Positions 16,606-26,932 are shown, counted from the stretch's first letter. The stretch: 64,000 bases of DNA from Bifidobacterium pseudocatenulatum DSM 20438 = JCM 1200 = LMG 10505 (GCF_001025215.1 NZ_AP012330.1:744001-808000); one strand, 5' to 3'. Translations and numbers: made by a program. The notes: generated by a model not told the origin, from the sequence alone.

Positions 16606-17316
16606 TCAAGCTGACGGGAGGGACCAGTCCACAGGCTTCTCGCCTGCGGCGATGAGCGCTTGGTTGGCGCGGGAGAACGGTTTTGAACCGAAGAATCCGT
16701 ATCGCGCGGACATAGGACTCGGATGAGGTGAGGCGATAATATATGCGTTGGTGAGCAGCGGTCCCAGCGTCTGCGCCTTGCGCCCCCACAGGATGGCGAC
16801 CAAGGGTTTGATGCTGCCATCGGGATTGCGGCGGTTGTTAAGCGCTTTGATCGCCGCGTCGGTAACGATCTCCCACCCCTTGTCCTGATGGCTGCCGGGC
16901 TTGCCCGCTTCGACGGTCAGGCATCTGTTGAGCAGCATGACGCCTTGATTCGTCCAAGGCGTCAGATCGCCGTTCGTGGGCATGGGTACGCCGAGGTCAT
17001 CCGTCAGCTCCTTGTATATATTGGTCAGACTACGAGGAATGGGCTGGACATCGGGCGCCACGCAGAAGCTCAGTCCCACCGGATGACCGGGGGTTGGGTA
17101 GGGGTCTTGGCCCACGATAAGCACCTTGATGCTGTCGAATGGGATGGTGAAGGCGCGCAGAATGTTCGCGCTGGCGGGAAGATACCGGCGTCCGGCTGCG
17201 ATTTCGCCTCGAAGGAAATCGCCCATGCGGTGCACCTGTGGCTCGACCTCGGCGAGGGCATTCGCCCATCCGGGCTCCACGAGATCTTTCAACGGCTTGA
17301 TGTTCGATTGTGTCAT
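16606..17316 (-). CDS. ung: Uracil-DNA glycosylase
   Basis: A 236-residue family-1 uracil-DNA glycosylase, which removes uracil from DNA in base-excision repair. The water-activating motif GQDPYP has its Asp at residue 71, within [16 protein letters not shown], and the second motif [18 protein letters not shown] (198-215) carries the catalytic His; the usual Leu of HPSPLSA is Met here. I took [13 protein letters not shown] at 17316 as start, since the family begins there; the longer frame would add an 84-residue extension reading through the divergent promoter region. It lies 18 bases upstream of moxR on the same strand. Confidence 0.95.
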   Translation of the reverse strand: MTQSNIKPLKDLVEPGWANALAEVEPQVHRMGDFLRGEIAAGRRYLPASANILRAFTIPFDSIKVLIVGQDPYPTPGHPVGLSFCVAPDVQPIPRSLTNIYKELTDDLGVPMPTNGDLTPWTNQGVMLLNRCLTVEAGKPGSHQDKGWEIVTDAAIKALNNRRNPDGSIKPLVAILWGRKAQTLGPLLTNAYIIASPHPSPMSARYGFFGSKPFSRANQALIAAGEKPVDWSLPSA

Positions 17317-17484
17317 GCACCTTACTGTACGACGTGTTGCGGTCCTGATGACAGGGGTGGTTTGGTTTTCACGGGATGGTTTCACGAACGTTCGGAATAG
17401 GGGTGGGAATGCGGCTCGATTGTGTTCTGACTGAGGTGGTCGGTACACTTGGCAGATAAGTGTGTGAGAAACGAGGTTTGCAAT

Positions 17485-18171
17485 ATGGCTAAGCAGGACA
17501 AGGAGACCTACGATTCCTACGAGAAGGATGTGTACGACAATCCTCCGGCGGGACCTATGGGTGTTCACCGTGGCGCGCGTTCCGCGGCGTCCCGGGCCAT
17601 GCCGTACGTCATTGTCATCATTGTGGCGCTGCTTGCTGGTTTGCTGTTCTGGAGCATTTATTCAGGTGAGATCAACAATCTGAAGATGCCGTGGTCGTCG
17701 CAGGAGAGTTCGACTACTTCAAGCGCCGAAAAGAGCAAGAGCGGCGAGAGCAAGTCCAAGTCCCAATCCGACTCCGCTTCCGGCAATAAGACGGACGCAT
17801 CCAATGCCGATTCGCCGACCGACTCGCAGCAAAATGATCAGAACGCCGACCAGAATGCCGGCCAGAATGCCGAGCAGACGGATAACGCCACTGCGCAGCA
17901 GGCTGTGAACACGGGTACTGAGGTTCGCGTCGTGAACGCGACGAATATCACCGGTTATGCGCAAAGCAAGGCCGACGTGCTGACCCAAGCCGGGTATACC
18001 AGTGTTTCTGCCAGCAATCCGACGGGAAACGTTCCTTCGCAGACCGTGGTCTGGTATCAGAACGAGACCGATAAGGCGACCGCCGAAAACGTCGCACAGA
18101 CGCTGGGAATTTCGAATGTGCAGCAAAGCGATGGACTCGTCACGCCAATCGTTGTGGTGTTGCTTGACTGA
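17485..18171 (+). CDS. LytR C-terminal-domain membrane protein
   Basis: A 228-residue protein. A cytoplasmic tail of about 38 residues is followed by one membrane helix (about 39-60, [22 protein letters not shown]), a low-complexity Ser/Asn/Gln/Asp linker (70-135, with repeated DQNA-type units), and a C-terminal LytR_C domain (about 135-228: [20 protein letters not shown]). LytR_C domains occur with LCP enzymes that attach polymers to peptidoglycan; here the domain stands alone, so a cell-wall role is inferred. The ATG at 17485 follows GAGGT. It is divergent from ung across 168 bases and ends at a strong terminator. Confidence 0.8.
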   Translation: MAKQDKETYDSYEKDVYDNPPAGPMGVHRGARSAASRAMPYVIVIIVALLAGLLFWSIYSGEINNLKMPWSSQESSTTSSAEKSKSGESKSKSQSDSASGNKTDASNADSPTDSQQNDQNADQNAGQNAEQTDNATAQQAVNTGTEVRVVNATNITGYAQSKADVLTQAGYTSVSASNPTGNVPSQTVVWYQNETDKATAENVAQTLGISNVQQSDGLVTPIVVVLLD

Positions 18172-18188
18172 AAAACGCCGTGAGCGAA

Positions 18189-18240
18189 ACAAAAAAGCCT
18201 TGTTCTTTTCCCCAAGAACAAGGCTTTTTTGTTTTCCTTG
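18189..18240 (+). terminator. Terminator of the LytR_C gene
   Basis: A perfect 19-bp inverted repeat (18189-18207 with 18214-18232) with a six-base loop contains A6 and T6 runs at its base, which gives a U tract in the transcript. It isolates the LytR_C gene from groEL. Confidence 0.9.
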
Positions 18241-18311
18241 GAATTCCAACGTTGATGGCTTATTTAGACGAACAATTCTTCTTGCTTACAGCGCAACTGG
18301 CGACATGGAGT

Positions 18312-18338
18312 TTGGCACTCTCGGCCTGAGAGTGCTAA
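18312..18338. promoter_or_regulatory. CIRCE operator 1 (HrcA site) upstream of groEL
   Basis: TTGGCACTC, nine bases, GAGTGCTAA: one mismatch from the CIRCE consensus (TTAGCACTC-N9-GAGTGCTAA). HrcA binding here represses groEL until heat shock. TTGGCA at 18312-18317 and GCTAAT at 18334-18339, spaced 16, could be the -35 and -10 boxes, so the operator would cover the promoter; that is inference. Confidence 0.93.
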
Positions 18339-18346
18339 TCTGCCAA

Positions 18347-18373
18347 TTAGCACTCGAGGAGCGAGAGTGATAA
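18347..18373. promoter_or_regulatory. CIRCE operator 2 (HrcA site) upstream of groEL
   Basis: TTAGCACTC, nine bases, GAGTGATAA: again one mismatch from the CIRCE consensus. It begins eight bases after operator 1. The inner arms of the two sites also form a perfect 10-bp inverted repeat (GAGTGCTAAT with ATTAGCACTC). Confidence 0.93.
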
Positions 18374-18420
18374 CTGGCAGCTGACGGCTGGTGCGTTCTT
18401 CGCTTCGAAGGTGGGAATAA

Positions 18421-20064
<1,644 letters not shown>

Positions 20065-20109
20065 TCCAACGGTTTGGCAAAGCCTGACGGCATAAGCAAA
20101 AAGCTATAA

Positions 20110-20150
20110 GTGGAGTCCGTTTCCCATAGTGGACGCGGGCTCCACTTTTT
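20110..20150 (+). terminator. Terminator of groEL
   Basis: A 10-bp stem with one mismatch (20110-20119 with 20136-20145) is followed by TTTTTG. It lies about 45 bases after the groEL stop and separates it from the convergent WXG100 gene. Confidence 0.75.
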
Positions 20151-20193
20151 GTTTGCGCCAGCTATTGCTTTGATTGTGTCGGAAGTACCGCCG

Positions 20194-20484
20194 CTACTGC
20201 GCAAACAGACGCGATGCCTGCATTTCGGTTTCCGCATACAGTGCGGATGCCTGCGTCAGCGCATGCTGAATCGATTCGAGCGACTGCTCCATCTGCTGTT
20301 GGGCGGCACGCCATTGTTCCGCCACCGCATTGAACTGTGTGGCCGCTCCGCCCCTCCAGACGCTCTGCAGATTGTTGAGATTGGCGTACATGCCCTGCAC
20401 CGACTGACGTATCGCTTGGATGGAGGCGTTTACCGCCGCGCTCGAGGATTGAATCTGCTCGCTGTCCACCTGAAACTGTGCCAT
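20194..20484 (-). CDS. WXG100-family (ESAT-6-like) protein
   Basis: A 96-residue protein with the full WXG100 layout: two amphipathic helices joined by a turn with Trp-Arg-Gly at residues 43-45 (SVWRGGAATQFNAV). It has standard length, no Cys, and Gln/Ala-rich helices. Such proteins form helical-hairpin dimers exported by type VII secretion. I see a Y-x-x-x-E-like element, YAETE, at about residue 83, resembling the C-terminal export signal YxxxD/E. The ATG at 20484 follows GAAAGGA. It stands alone, divergent from the TPM-domain gene; no EccC/EssC ATPase is in the window. Confidence 0.9.
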   Translation of the reverse strand: MAQFQVDSEQIQSSSAAVNASIQAIRQSVQGMYANLNNLQSVWRGGAATQFNAVAEQWRAAQQQMEQSLESIQHALTQASALYAETEMQASRLFAQ

Positions 20485-20632
20485 GATGATCCTTTCGTTG
20501 CCAGGTACTTTTGTGTGCTCGGTTGGTACCGTTCTCTCGCACTTGACGTATCTGAACGGTAATGTGGACTGTATGGCAACAGTGAACGCGATGAATGAAA
20601 AAACCAGGGTTGTGGTCGGAGGATGTGCGAAA

Positions 20633-21466
20633 ATGTGCCCAATCGGTGTGTCGCGACAACGGCAAAACTTCAGAAATCGTTGGAATGTAGCGGCTTGCAT
20701 GCTTCTTTCTATGCTGTTGTGTTGTGCGATGATGTTGTGGATAACTCCCGTCGGCAGCGCGGAAGACAATACGGGCACCGGAATCACGGCCACGGAAAAT
20801 ATCACCGACACTGAGAATCTGCTCGGATCAAACGTCGCCGAGATCACGGATGCCATCAGCGCGACAAAGCAGGAAACGGGCGTCACCGTGCATTTGCTGT
20901 ACCTGGCAAGTTTCAACACCGAAGAAAAACCTGCAAAATGGGCGAGCGCGCTGTTGGAATCGCTTGATCCGAAACCGAATACGGTTTTGCTGGCGGTCGC
21001 TTCGAACGATGGCAATCTCGTGGTTGCCGTTTCGTCGAATTCCGACGAATGGTTGAAGAAGAAGTCGACGGTCGATGCGCTTTCCGATGCTGCGCAGAAA
21101 CCTTTGATGGAAAGCACTCCGGATTGGTCGAAATCCGCAACCGATATGATGGATCAGATTGCGGTGCAGAAGAAGACCTCGACGTCGTCGCAGACCGTGC
21201 TGTTGGGTGTTGGCGGCATGATAGCCGTGCTGGTGCTGCTGATTGTGATTATGGTGGTGTTCCATATTCTGCGCAAGCGTGGCATCATCAAGCGCAAGGT
21301 GCGCAAGCATGCGGGAAGGCATGCCGCGATTACTGTGCGTTCCGAGCCGGTGAAGGCGTGGAGTGTCGATGGTGAGCTGTCCGTTGAAGCGCATGATGGA
21401 GGGCAGACGTCAAAGGAAGACTCAGAATCCGTTCAGGAAACATCCAGTGAACAGAGTGATGCTTAA
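20633..21466 (+). CDS. TPM-domain membrane protein
   Basis: A 277-residue protein. Residues 1-40 form a signal peptide with hydrophobic core (ACMLLSMLLCCAMMLW) and a GSA-E cleavage-like site. A TPM domain follows (about 55-165: VAEITDAISATKQETGVTVHLLYL, then NTVLLAVASNDGNLVVAVS). A membrane helix lies near 185-210 and a charged cytoplasmic tail of about 65 residues ends in acidic Ser/Glu repeats. TPM domains occur in extracytoplasmic proteins linked to photosystem repair or envelope functions. The start at 20633 is preceded by GGAGG ten bases upstream; in-frame ATGs at 20573 and 20591 lack such a site. The downstream response regulator starts three bases after the stop. Confidence 0.7.
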   Translation: MCPIGVSRQRQNFRNRWNVAACMLLSMLLCCAMMLWITPVGSAEDNTGTGITATENITDTENLLGSNVAEITDAISATKQETGVTVHLLYLASFNTEEKPAKWASALLESLDPKPNTVLLAVASNDGNLVVAVSSNSDEWLKKKSTVDALSDAAQKPLMESTPDWSKSATDMMDQIAVQKKTSTSSQTVLLGVGGMIAVLVLLIVIMVVFHILRKRGIIKRKVRKHAGRHAAITVRSEPVKAWSVDGELSVEAHDGGQTSKEDSESVQETSSEQSDA

Positions 21467-21469
21467 AGC

Positions 21470-22201
21470 ATGAGCAAGCCTATTGAAGCATCCATTGTCG
21501 TTGTTGACGACGAACCGTCCATCCGTGAGCTGTTGGTGGCATCCTTGCATTTTGCGGGTTTTGAAGTGAATACCGCGGCTTCGGGATCTGAAGCCATCGA
21601 AGTCATCGAGAAAATACAGCCTGATTTGATTGTGCTTGATGTGATGCTTCCGGATATCGACGGTTTCACGGTGACCCGTCGTATCCGTCAGGAAGGCATC
21701 ACTACGCCGGTGCTGTATTTGACGGCTCGCGATGATACTCAAGACAAGGTCATGGGTTTGACCGTGGGGGGTGACGACTATGTGACCAAGCCGTTCAGTC
21801 TTGAGGAGGTCGTTGCGCGAATCCGTGCCATTCTGCGCCGTACCCAGGAGCAGGTTGAGGATGATCCGATTATCCGTGTCGCGGATCTGGAGATCAATGA
21901 GGATTCGCATGATGTGTCCCGTGCCGGACAGCCGATCGATTTGAGCCCCACCGAATACAAGTTGCTGCGTTATTTGATGGATAACGAGGGGCGTGTGCTC
22001 TCGAAGGCGCAGATTTTGGATCATGTGTGGCAGTACGATTGGGGCGGGGACGCCGCGATTGTTGAATCGTACATTTCATATCTGCGCAAGAAGGTCGACG
22101 GACTTACGGTGGAGGATGAGAACGGCGAGAAGCACAAGGTGGCTCCGCTTATCGAAACGAAGCGTGGCATCGGCTACATGATTCGTGCGCCGAAGAACTA
22201 A
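21470..22201 (+). CDS. OmpR/PhoB-family response regulator
   Basis: A 243-residue regulator: receiver domain (about 7-120) with acidic pocket DDE at 15-17, phospho-acceptor Asp57 (LIVLDVMLP) and Lys in VTKPFSLEE near 107, then a winged-helix DNA-binding domain (about 135-240: DLSPTEYKLLRYLM, and ETKRGIGYMIR). The sequence is closest in style to actinobacterial PhoP/TcrA-type regulators. It is co-transcribed with the TPM gene (three-base gap) and the sensor kinase (11-base gap). The signal and regulon cannot be read from the sequence. Confidence 0.92.
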   Translation: MSKPIEASIVVVDDEPSIRELLVASLHFAGFEVNTAASGSEAIEVIEKIQPDLIVLDVMLPDIDGFTVTRRIRQEGITTPVLYLTARDDTQDKVMGLTVGGDDYVTKPFSLEEVVARIRAILRRTQEQVEDDPIIRVADLEINEDSHDVSRAGQPIDLSPTEYKLLRYLMDNEGRVLSKAQILDHVWQYDWGGDAAIVESYISYLRKKVDGLTVEDENGEKHKVAPLIETKRGIGYMIRAPKN

Positions 22202-22212
22202 ACGGTCCCGCG

Positions 22213-24042
22213 ATGAGTCAGGATACCCGTCAGCCGTCGGCTGACCCGCAGAACACGCAGAAGAACGGCGGCCAGCCGCGTCCGCAACGTGTGCCTTGGC
22301 ATCGGCGGATCGGCAGGAAGGTGCAGGCCATTCCGTTAAGCACCAAGCTGGTCACTTGCATCATTGTGTTGTTGACCATTGGCACTATCGGCATTTCCTT
22401 TTCCATTCGCACGCTTGTGGGCAATTATCTGCTACAGAAAACCGACACGCAGTTGGTGAATCAGGCGCAGATGATTTTCAATAGCATGGATTCGCTGGAC
22501 AGCACCACGAGCGAGGATGGCCGGAGCTTGGTGAACACGTATTATGTCGAGGTGCGGGACAGCGAATACAAGCGTACCGGCGCTGGGTCGGTGCCTATGC
22601 TCCGTGAGGGCGTGGTGTCCGAGCCGAGTCTGCCTTCCGACGGCAGTATCGACGGGGTCACGCTCGGAGAGCCGTTCACCACACAGGCGGTGGTGCACGT
22701 TACCACCAGCAGGGTGCCGGATCATGCCATCATGCAGGCCGCACAGTCGCCGTGGCGTGTTGTGGCGCTGCCTTGGAGCGAGAAAACCAAAACGGGGCAG
22801 GTCAAAGACAGCGGCGTCGTGTTCATCGGATTGTCGCTGAGTGACCAGATCGACACGTCCAACACGTTGACGCGGTTCTGTGCCATGGTCGGCATCGCGG
22901 TGGTGTTGATCGGCGCCATTCTTGGTACCATCGTCGTGCAAAGCACGCTTGCTCCGCTGAAACGTATCGAGAAGACCGCTGCGAAGATTGCGGCAGGGGA
23001 TTTGAGCCAACGTGTTCCCGATTTGCCGGAAAATACGGAAGTCGGATCGCTGTCCATGTCGCTGAACACCATGCTGACGCGTATTGAGGAAAGCTTCCAC
23101 GCGCAGGAGGAAACGACCGAGAAGATGAAACGGTTCGTTTCCGATGCCAGCCATGAGCTGCGTACTCCGCTTGCCGCGATTCACGGATATGCGGAGTTGT
23201 ACAAAATGCAGCGTGACATGCCCGGAGCATTGGAACGTGCCGATGAGTCCATTGAACATATAGAAGCGTCCAGTGCGCGTATGACGGTGCTTGTCGAGGA
23301 TTTGCTGTCATTGGCGCGGTTGGATGAAGGACGTGGCATCGATATCACCCAGCAGGTGAAGCTGACTTCCGTGGTCAATGATGCGGCTGATGATCTGCAC
23401 GCGCTCGACCCGGATCGTGGCATCACCTGCGGCCAGGTGGTATTGCAGGCGGGATCGGATATGGAACATCCTTCGCGTCTCGCCTTCCAGCCGGGAACCA
23501 TGCCGGACATCACGTTGACCGGCGATGCATCACGCTTGCGTCAGGTGGTCACGAACATTGTGGGCAACATCCATCGGTACACGCCGGCCGATTCCCCGGT
23601 TGAAGTGTCCATGGGCGTGCTTCCGGCGTCCATCAGCCCGGAATCATTGTCTCGCATGCCATCCAACGAGCAGTCGTTGCATCACTTTATCGAGGCCATC
23701 GAGGTGGGGCAATCCATGCAAGTCGGCATGAATTACGCAATTGTGCGATTCAGCGATCATGGTCCCGGCGTTCCCGCAGATGCACGCTCGAAGATCTTCG
23801 AACGGTTCTACACGGCGGATCCGTCCAGAGCACGACAGAAGGGCGGTACGGGTCTCGGCATGGCGATCGCCCAGTCCGTGGTCAAGGCACACCATGGTTT
23901 CATCTGCGCTTCCGGCAGTGACGGGACTGGATTGACACTGACGGTAGTGCTTCCGGTGGCTCCTGTGGAACCACGTCCGTTGGCGCAGACCAGTGACGAA
24001 CGCAAGGTCGACAAGCGTGGGCGCAGGCCGAAAAAACAATGA
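22213..24042 (+). CDS. Sensor histidine kinase, partner of the preceding regulator
   Basis: A 609-residue kinase. A 38-residue basic cytoplasmic start, TM1 (about 39-62), an extracytoplasmic sensor region (about 63-215), TM2 (218-240), HAMP (about 241-295), HisKA with His314 in SDASHELRTPLAAIHGY, and an HATPase domain (about 400-590) with N box NIVGNIHRYTP and G boxes DHGPGVP and GGTGLGMAIAQS. A 40-residue insertion between the N and G1 boxes (MGVLPASISPESLSRMP onward) is unusual. The basic C-terminal tail ends in KRGRRPKKQ. It follows the regulator by 11 bases. Confidence 0.92.
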   Translation: MSQDTRQPSADPQNTQKNGGQPRPQRVPWHRRIGRKVQAIPLSTKLVTCIIVLLTIGTIGISFSIRTLVGNYLLQKTDTQLVNQAQMIFNSMDSLDSTTSEDGRSLVNTYYVEVRDSEYKRTGAGSVPMLREGVVSEPSLPSDGSIDGVTLGEPFTTQAVVHVTTSRVPDHAIMQAAQSPWRVVALPWSEKTKTGQVKDSGVVFIGLSLSDQIDTSNTLTRFCAMVGIAVVLIGAILGTIVVQSTLAPLKRIEKTAAKIAAGDLSQRVPDLPENTEVGSLSMSLNTMLTRIEESFHAQEETTEKMKRFVSDASHELRTPLAAIHGYAELYKMQRDMPGALERADESIEHIEASSARMTVLVEDLLSLARLDEGRGIDITQQVKLTSVVNDAADDLHALDPDRGITCGQVVLQAGSDMEHPSRLAFQPGTMPDITLTGDASRLRQVVTNIVGNIHRYTPADSPVEVSMGVLPASISPESLSRMPSNEQSLHHFIEAIEVGQSMQVGMNYAIVRFSDHGPGVPADARSKIFERFYTADPSRARQKGGTGLGMAIAQSVVKAHHGFICASGSDGTGLTLTVVLPVAPVEPRPLAQTSDERKVDKRGRRPKKQ

Positions 24043-24079
24043 TGCAAACATGCAAAAAGGCATGATCTGACGATTGTTG

Positions 24080-24114
24080 GCGCAAGAGATGGTTACATAT
24101 CCCACCTCTTGCGC
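24080..24114 (+). terminator. Hairpin after the sensor kinase gene
   Basis: A 9-bp perfect stem (24080-24088 with 24106-24114) has a 17-base loop and no long T tract. It is a likely end of the TPM/two-component operon, before the cold-shock gene. Confidence 0.55.
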
Positions 24115-24200
24115 TAAACTGTATCTTTGATTTGTAATCGGCGGACGATTGTTCTTTCGTTCGCCTGAAGGTATGTGGATTACGTAAGAGTGAGGTGACA

Positions 24201-24590
24201 ATGCCTAGCGGACGCGTTCGTTGGTTCGATGCGAACAAAGGCTATGGTTTTATTCAGAACGAGCAGGGTGCCGATGTGTTCCTGCCTGCAGCCGCCCTGC
24301 CGGAGGGCGTGAAGACGTTGCGTAAGGGTGCAAAAGTCGAGTATTCCGTGGTGGAGGGCCGCCGTGGTCCGCAGGCAATGGGCCTCACCCTTGTGGCATC
24401 CGCGCCGTCTCTGGTCAAAGCAACTCGACCGAAGCCGGATGATATGGCCGCCATTGTGGAGGATCTTATCAAGTTGCTGGATTCCGCGGGGAACCAGTTG
24501 CGCCGCCACCATTATCCATCTCCGGCTGAAAGCAAGAAACTGGCCACGCTGATGCGTGCCGTGGCCGATAACTTCGACGTACAGGAATAA
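24201..24590 (+). CDS. Cold-shock-domain protein with C-terminal extension
   Basis: A 129-residue protein. Residues 1-66 form a cold-shock domain with RNP1-like KGYGFIQNE (residues 13-21) and RNP2-like DVFLPAAAL; the usual VFVH is VFLP here. A linker and a helical extension of about 55 residues follow (MAAIVEDLIKLLDSAGNQLRR). This longer form is typical of actinobacterial CspB-like proteins that sit next to DUF3027. It binds single-stranded RNA or DNA. The ATG at 24201 has GAGGTGAC before it. It ends three bases before the DUF3027 gene. Confidence 0.88.
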   Translation: MPSGRVRWFDANKGYGFIQNEQGADVFLPAAALPEGVKTLRKGAKVEYSVVEGRRGPQAMGLTLVASAPSLVKATRPKPDDMAAIVEDLIKLLDSAGNQLRRHHYPSPAESKKLATLMRAVADNFDVQE

Positions 24591-24593
24591 TTC

Positions 24594-25775
24594 ATGTCCG
24601 ATACCACAATGGATCCCAAGGCGATCGCCCAGGCGGTGGCCATCGAAGTCGCCGATGAGGATGGCCAAGTCGGTGACTTCGTCGAAGCCATCGACTTGGG
24701 AGACAACGTTACTGATTTTCGTTTTGAAACCTGCATACGTGGGTATGAGGGATGGCAGTGGTCGGTGACGTTGTATCGCGATGCTGAGTTGGACCATTGG
24801 ACGGTCAATGAGTCATCGCTGGTGCCTACCGACAAGGCGTTGCGCCCACCGGAATGGATTCCATGGAAGGATCGTCTTGAACCGACCGATTTGGCGGTGA
24901 CCGATTCGATCGGCACCGATCCCGATGATCCACGTATGGAAGAGGGGTTCCGCAGAACTGAGCCCGTTGAGTCTGCCGAAAGCGTTTCCGACGATGTGCA
25001 GACCGTCGAAGCGGCGGACGGCGGCGACAATGCCGGAGCGGACGCTGACGTGGTTGACGGTTCGCAAGACGAGAATGCCGTAGCATCGGTGACCTCCGAA
25101 GAGGACATCGACGAGGCGGTTGAGGAATTCGATCTGTCCCGCAGGCACGTGCTCACGCCTTTGGGCCGTTCCCAGACCGCGAAACGCTGGTATGAGGGAC
25201 CGCGCGGACCGAAATCGTTGTCCACCAAAACATCGGATGGCAATCCATGCTCGACGTGCGGATTCTTCATTCCTCTGAAAGGCGAACTGAATCTTCTGTT
25301 CGGCGTGTGCGCTAACAAGTGGAGTCCTGATGACGGTCGTGTTGTATCCATCGACCATGGCTGTGGCGAACATTCCGAAATCGAGCCGCCGGAACCGTCT
25401 CACTTGTGGGTGCAGTCGAAACCTGCATTTGACGACCTGCATATCGATATCATCGCGCAGGCGCCGCGTGATGAACGCGGTTCCGTCGAACTGATCGAGC
25501 AGCTGTCGGTGAATGAAGACGGCAATCCGAACGATGAGGAAGAAGCCTCCGAAGCCGATATCGAAGCCAATACCGTGGATGATGATGCGAATCAGGAGGA
25601 AGTGCTCGAACATACGGCCCAGCAGGATGAGCCGGAGGTGGAATCCACCGTTGATTTGAGCGATGACGAAGAGCCGGTTATCGTCGAATCCGAAGAGGAT
25701 GAAGCGACGGATGCGGAACCCACCGAAGCCGAGGAAACGGACACTGCAGAGGAAAACGCTCCGGAAGCTGAGTAA
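24594..25775 (+). CDS. DUF3027-domain protein with Cys cluster and long acidic tail
   Basis: A 393-residue protein. The conserved DUF3027 core includes an N-terminal part (FRFETCIRGYEGWQWSVTLYRD near residue 43, and LVPTDKALRPPEWIPWKDRL near 81) and a Cys-rich part (CSTCGFFIPLKG near 219, CANKW near 238, HGCGEHSE near 253) that could bind zinc. An Asp/Glu-rich insertion (115-180) separates them, and a very acidic tail runs from about 300 to the end. The function of the family is unknown. Its constant pairing with a cold-shock protein suggests an RNA-related role; this is inference. Confidence 0.8.
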   Translation: MSDTTMDPKAIAQAVAIEVADEDGQVGDFVEAIDLGDNVTDFRFETCIRGYEGWQWSVTLYRDAELDHWTVNESSLVPTDKALRPPEWIPWKDRLEPTDLAVTDSIGTDPDDPRMEEGFRRTEPVESAESVSDDVQTVEAADGGDNAGADADVVDGSQDENAVASVTSEEDIDEAVEEFDLSRRHVLTPLGRSQTAKRWYEGPRGPKSLSTKTSDGNPCSTCGFFIPLKGELNLLFGVCANKWSPDDGRVVSIDHGCGEHSEIEPPEPSHLWVQSKPAFDDLHIDIIAQAPRDERGSVELIEQLSVNEDGNPNDEEEASEADIEANTVDDDANQEEVLEHTAQQDEPEVESTVDLSDDEEPVIVESEEDEATDAEPTEAEETDTAEENAPEAE

Positions 25776-25787
25776 TCCTGTCTTATC

Positions 25788-25844
25788 GAGGATATGAAAG
25801 AAGTCCGTTCCCTATGTAAGGAAGCGGACTTCTTTCATATCCTC
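25788..25844. terminator. Bidirectional terminator between the DUF3027 gene and usp
   Basis: A 20-bp perfect outer stem (25788-25807 with 25825-25844) extends inward past a one-base bulge. The usp stop lies seven bases beyond it, so it probably serves both convergent genes. Confidence 0.85.
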
Positions 25845-25850
25845 AAAGGT

Positions 25851-26867
25851 TTAGTGCACGACAGTGACGGTGCAGTCGGCGAAATTGACGATTTGCTTGG
25901 AGACGGAACCAAGGAAATGCGCGTCCAAGCCGGACAATCCACGGGAACCGACCACTAGATGGCGTGCGTAACGGGATGCCGCGATCAGCCCCTTCGCAGC
26001 GGAAATATGGAAGGCGTGCGATTCGATCTGGAAATCGTCGGGAATGCCGGCAGTGGGAATCTCAACCGAATCGAGCAGCTCGTCAAGAATGCGTTCCGCC
26101 CGTTCCTGACCGACGGCAATCGGCGCTATGGCGTTCTCATATCCCTCGATGACGCCAAGATCCTTGAGCTGCCAGCAGAACATCACCTGCAGGGGAGCGT
26201 GATGCAAAGCCGCCAGGTCGATAGCGAATCGCAAGGCGTGTCGCGAGGTTTCCGAACCATCGACGCCAACCACGATCGGCCGCTGGTTCTTAGGCAGAGG
26301 GGAGCCGGGCAAATCGTACGTCACCGTGTTCTCCGAAGGCGTAAGCGCGTTGGCGATGGCATCCTGCACGCTGGATTCCTCGTCGTCGAGAATGCGAACT
26401 ATGGTAACGGGAACCTGTGCGGCTTCGGCAAGCGATTCCGAAAGCGAGCCGAGGAACCAGCGTGCCACTCTGCCGAGTGAACGGCGTCCGACTACGATCT
26501 GCTGCGCATCCTTGCCGATCTCCAGCAATGCGGACGTTCCTGTGGCCTTGACCGACGTGAGTTTGACATGATCCTCATTGATGGTCATGCCCTGCGAAGC
26601 TTTGGAAACCCAGTCGCGAAGCCGTTGCGCGATCTCATGGCGGACTTCGGCCCACTGCTCTTCATCTTCCGGTTCCGAGCCCATATCCCAGGAATGGGAC
26701 CATGCGAACACCGCATTGACCTGCTGGCCGGTAAGCGATGCCTCGTTCAGCGCCCAGCGTAATGCGGCGAAGGATTCGTCGGAACCGTCGACGCCGACGA
26801 CGATGTCGTGCAAGCGGATATCTGCGAGCATCCCGGATTCGGTTGCATTTAGGGTGGTGTCGCTCAT
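25851..26867 (-). CDS. Tandem-domain universal stress protein
   Basis: A 338-residue protein with two UspA-type domains (about 19-165 and 195-338). Each starts with a VVGVDGSxxS strand-turn (IVVGVDGSDESFAAL near 22, PIVVGVDGSETSRHAL near 197). The ATP-binding loop G-2x-G-9x-G-S is present in both: GRRSLGRVARWFLGS near 130 and GSRGLSGLDAHFLGS near 306. Tandem ATP-binding Usp proteins are common in actinobacteria and act in dormancy and stress adaptation. It is divergent from clpC across 141 bases, so the two stress genes may share control. Confidence 0.92.
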   Translation of the reverse strand: MSDTTLNATESGMLADIRLHDIVVGVDGSDESFAALRWALNEASLTGQQVNAVFAWSHSWDMGSEPEDEEQWAEVRHEIAQRLRDWVSKASQGMTINEDHVKLTSVKATGTSALLEIGKDAQQIVVGRRSLGRVARWFLGSLSESLAEAAQVPVTIVRILDDEESSVQDAIANALTPSENTVTYDLPGSPLPKNQRPIVVGVDGSETSRHALRFAIDLAALHHAPLQVMFCWQLKDLGVIEGYENAIAPIAVGQERAERILDELLDSVEIPTAGIPDDFQIESHAFHISAAKGLIAASRYARHLVVGSRGLSGLDAHFLGSVSKQIVNFADCTVTVVH

Positions 26868-26915
26868 CTTGGTGACCTCCTTGGTCGTTGCTATATGTCA
26901 AGCATATCCGTTGCG

Positions 26916-26932
26916 TTGCGTCGAGAGCGCAA
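26916..26932. promoter_or_regulatory. Possible ClgR operator between usp and clpC
   Basis: TTGCG-N7-CGCAA is a perfect short palindrome in the divergent region. Its core CGTCGAGAGCG differs at one base from the actinobacterial ClgR core that I recall (CGC-Y-N-A-N-R-GCG). ClgR activates clpC and clpP genes in related organisms. This is a motif match only. Confidence 0.4.

Noticed and set aside
17700..17900. Repeated GAACGCCGACCAG-like units as a DNA repeat array
   Set aside because: They are the low-complexity Asn/Gln/Asp linker of the LytR_C protein, not an intergenic array.
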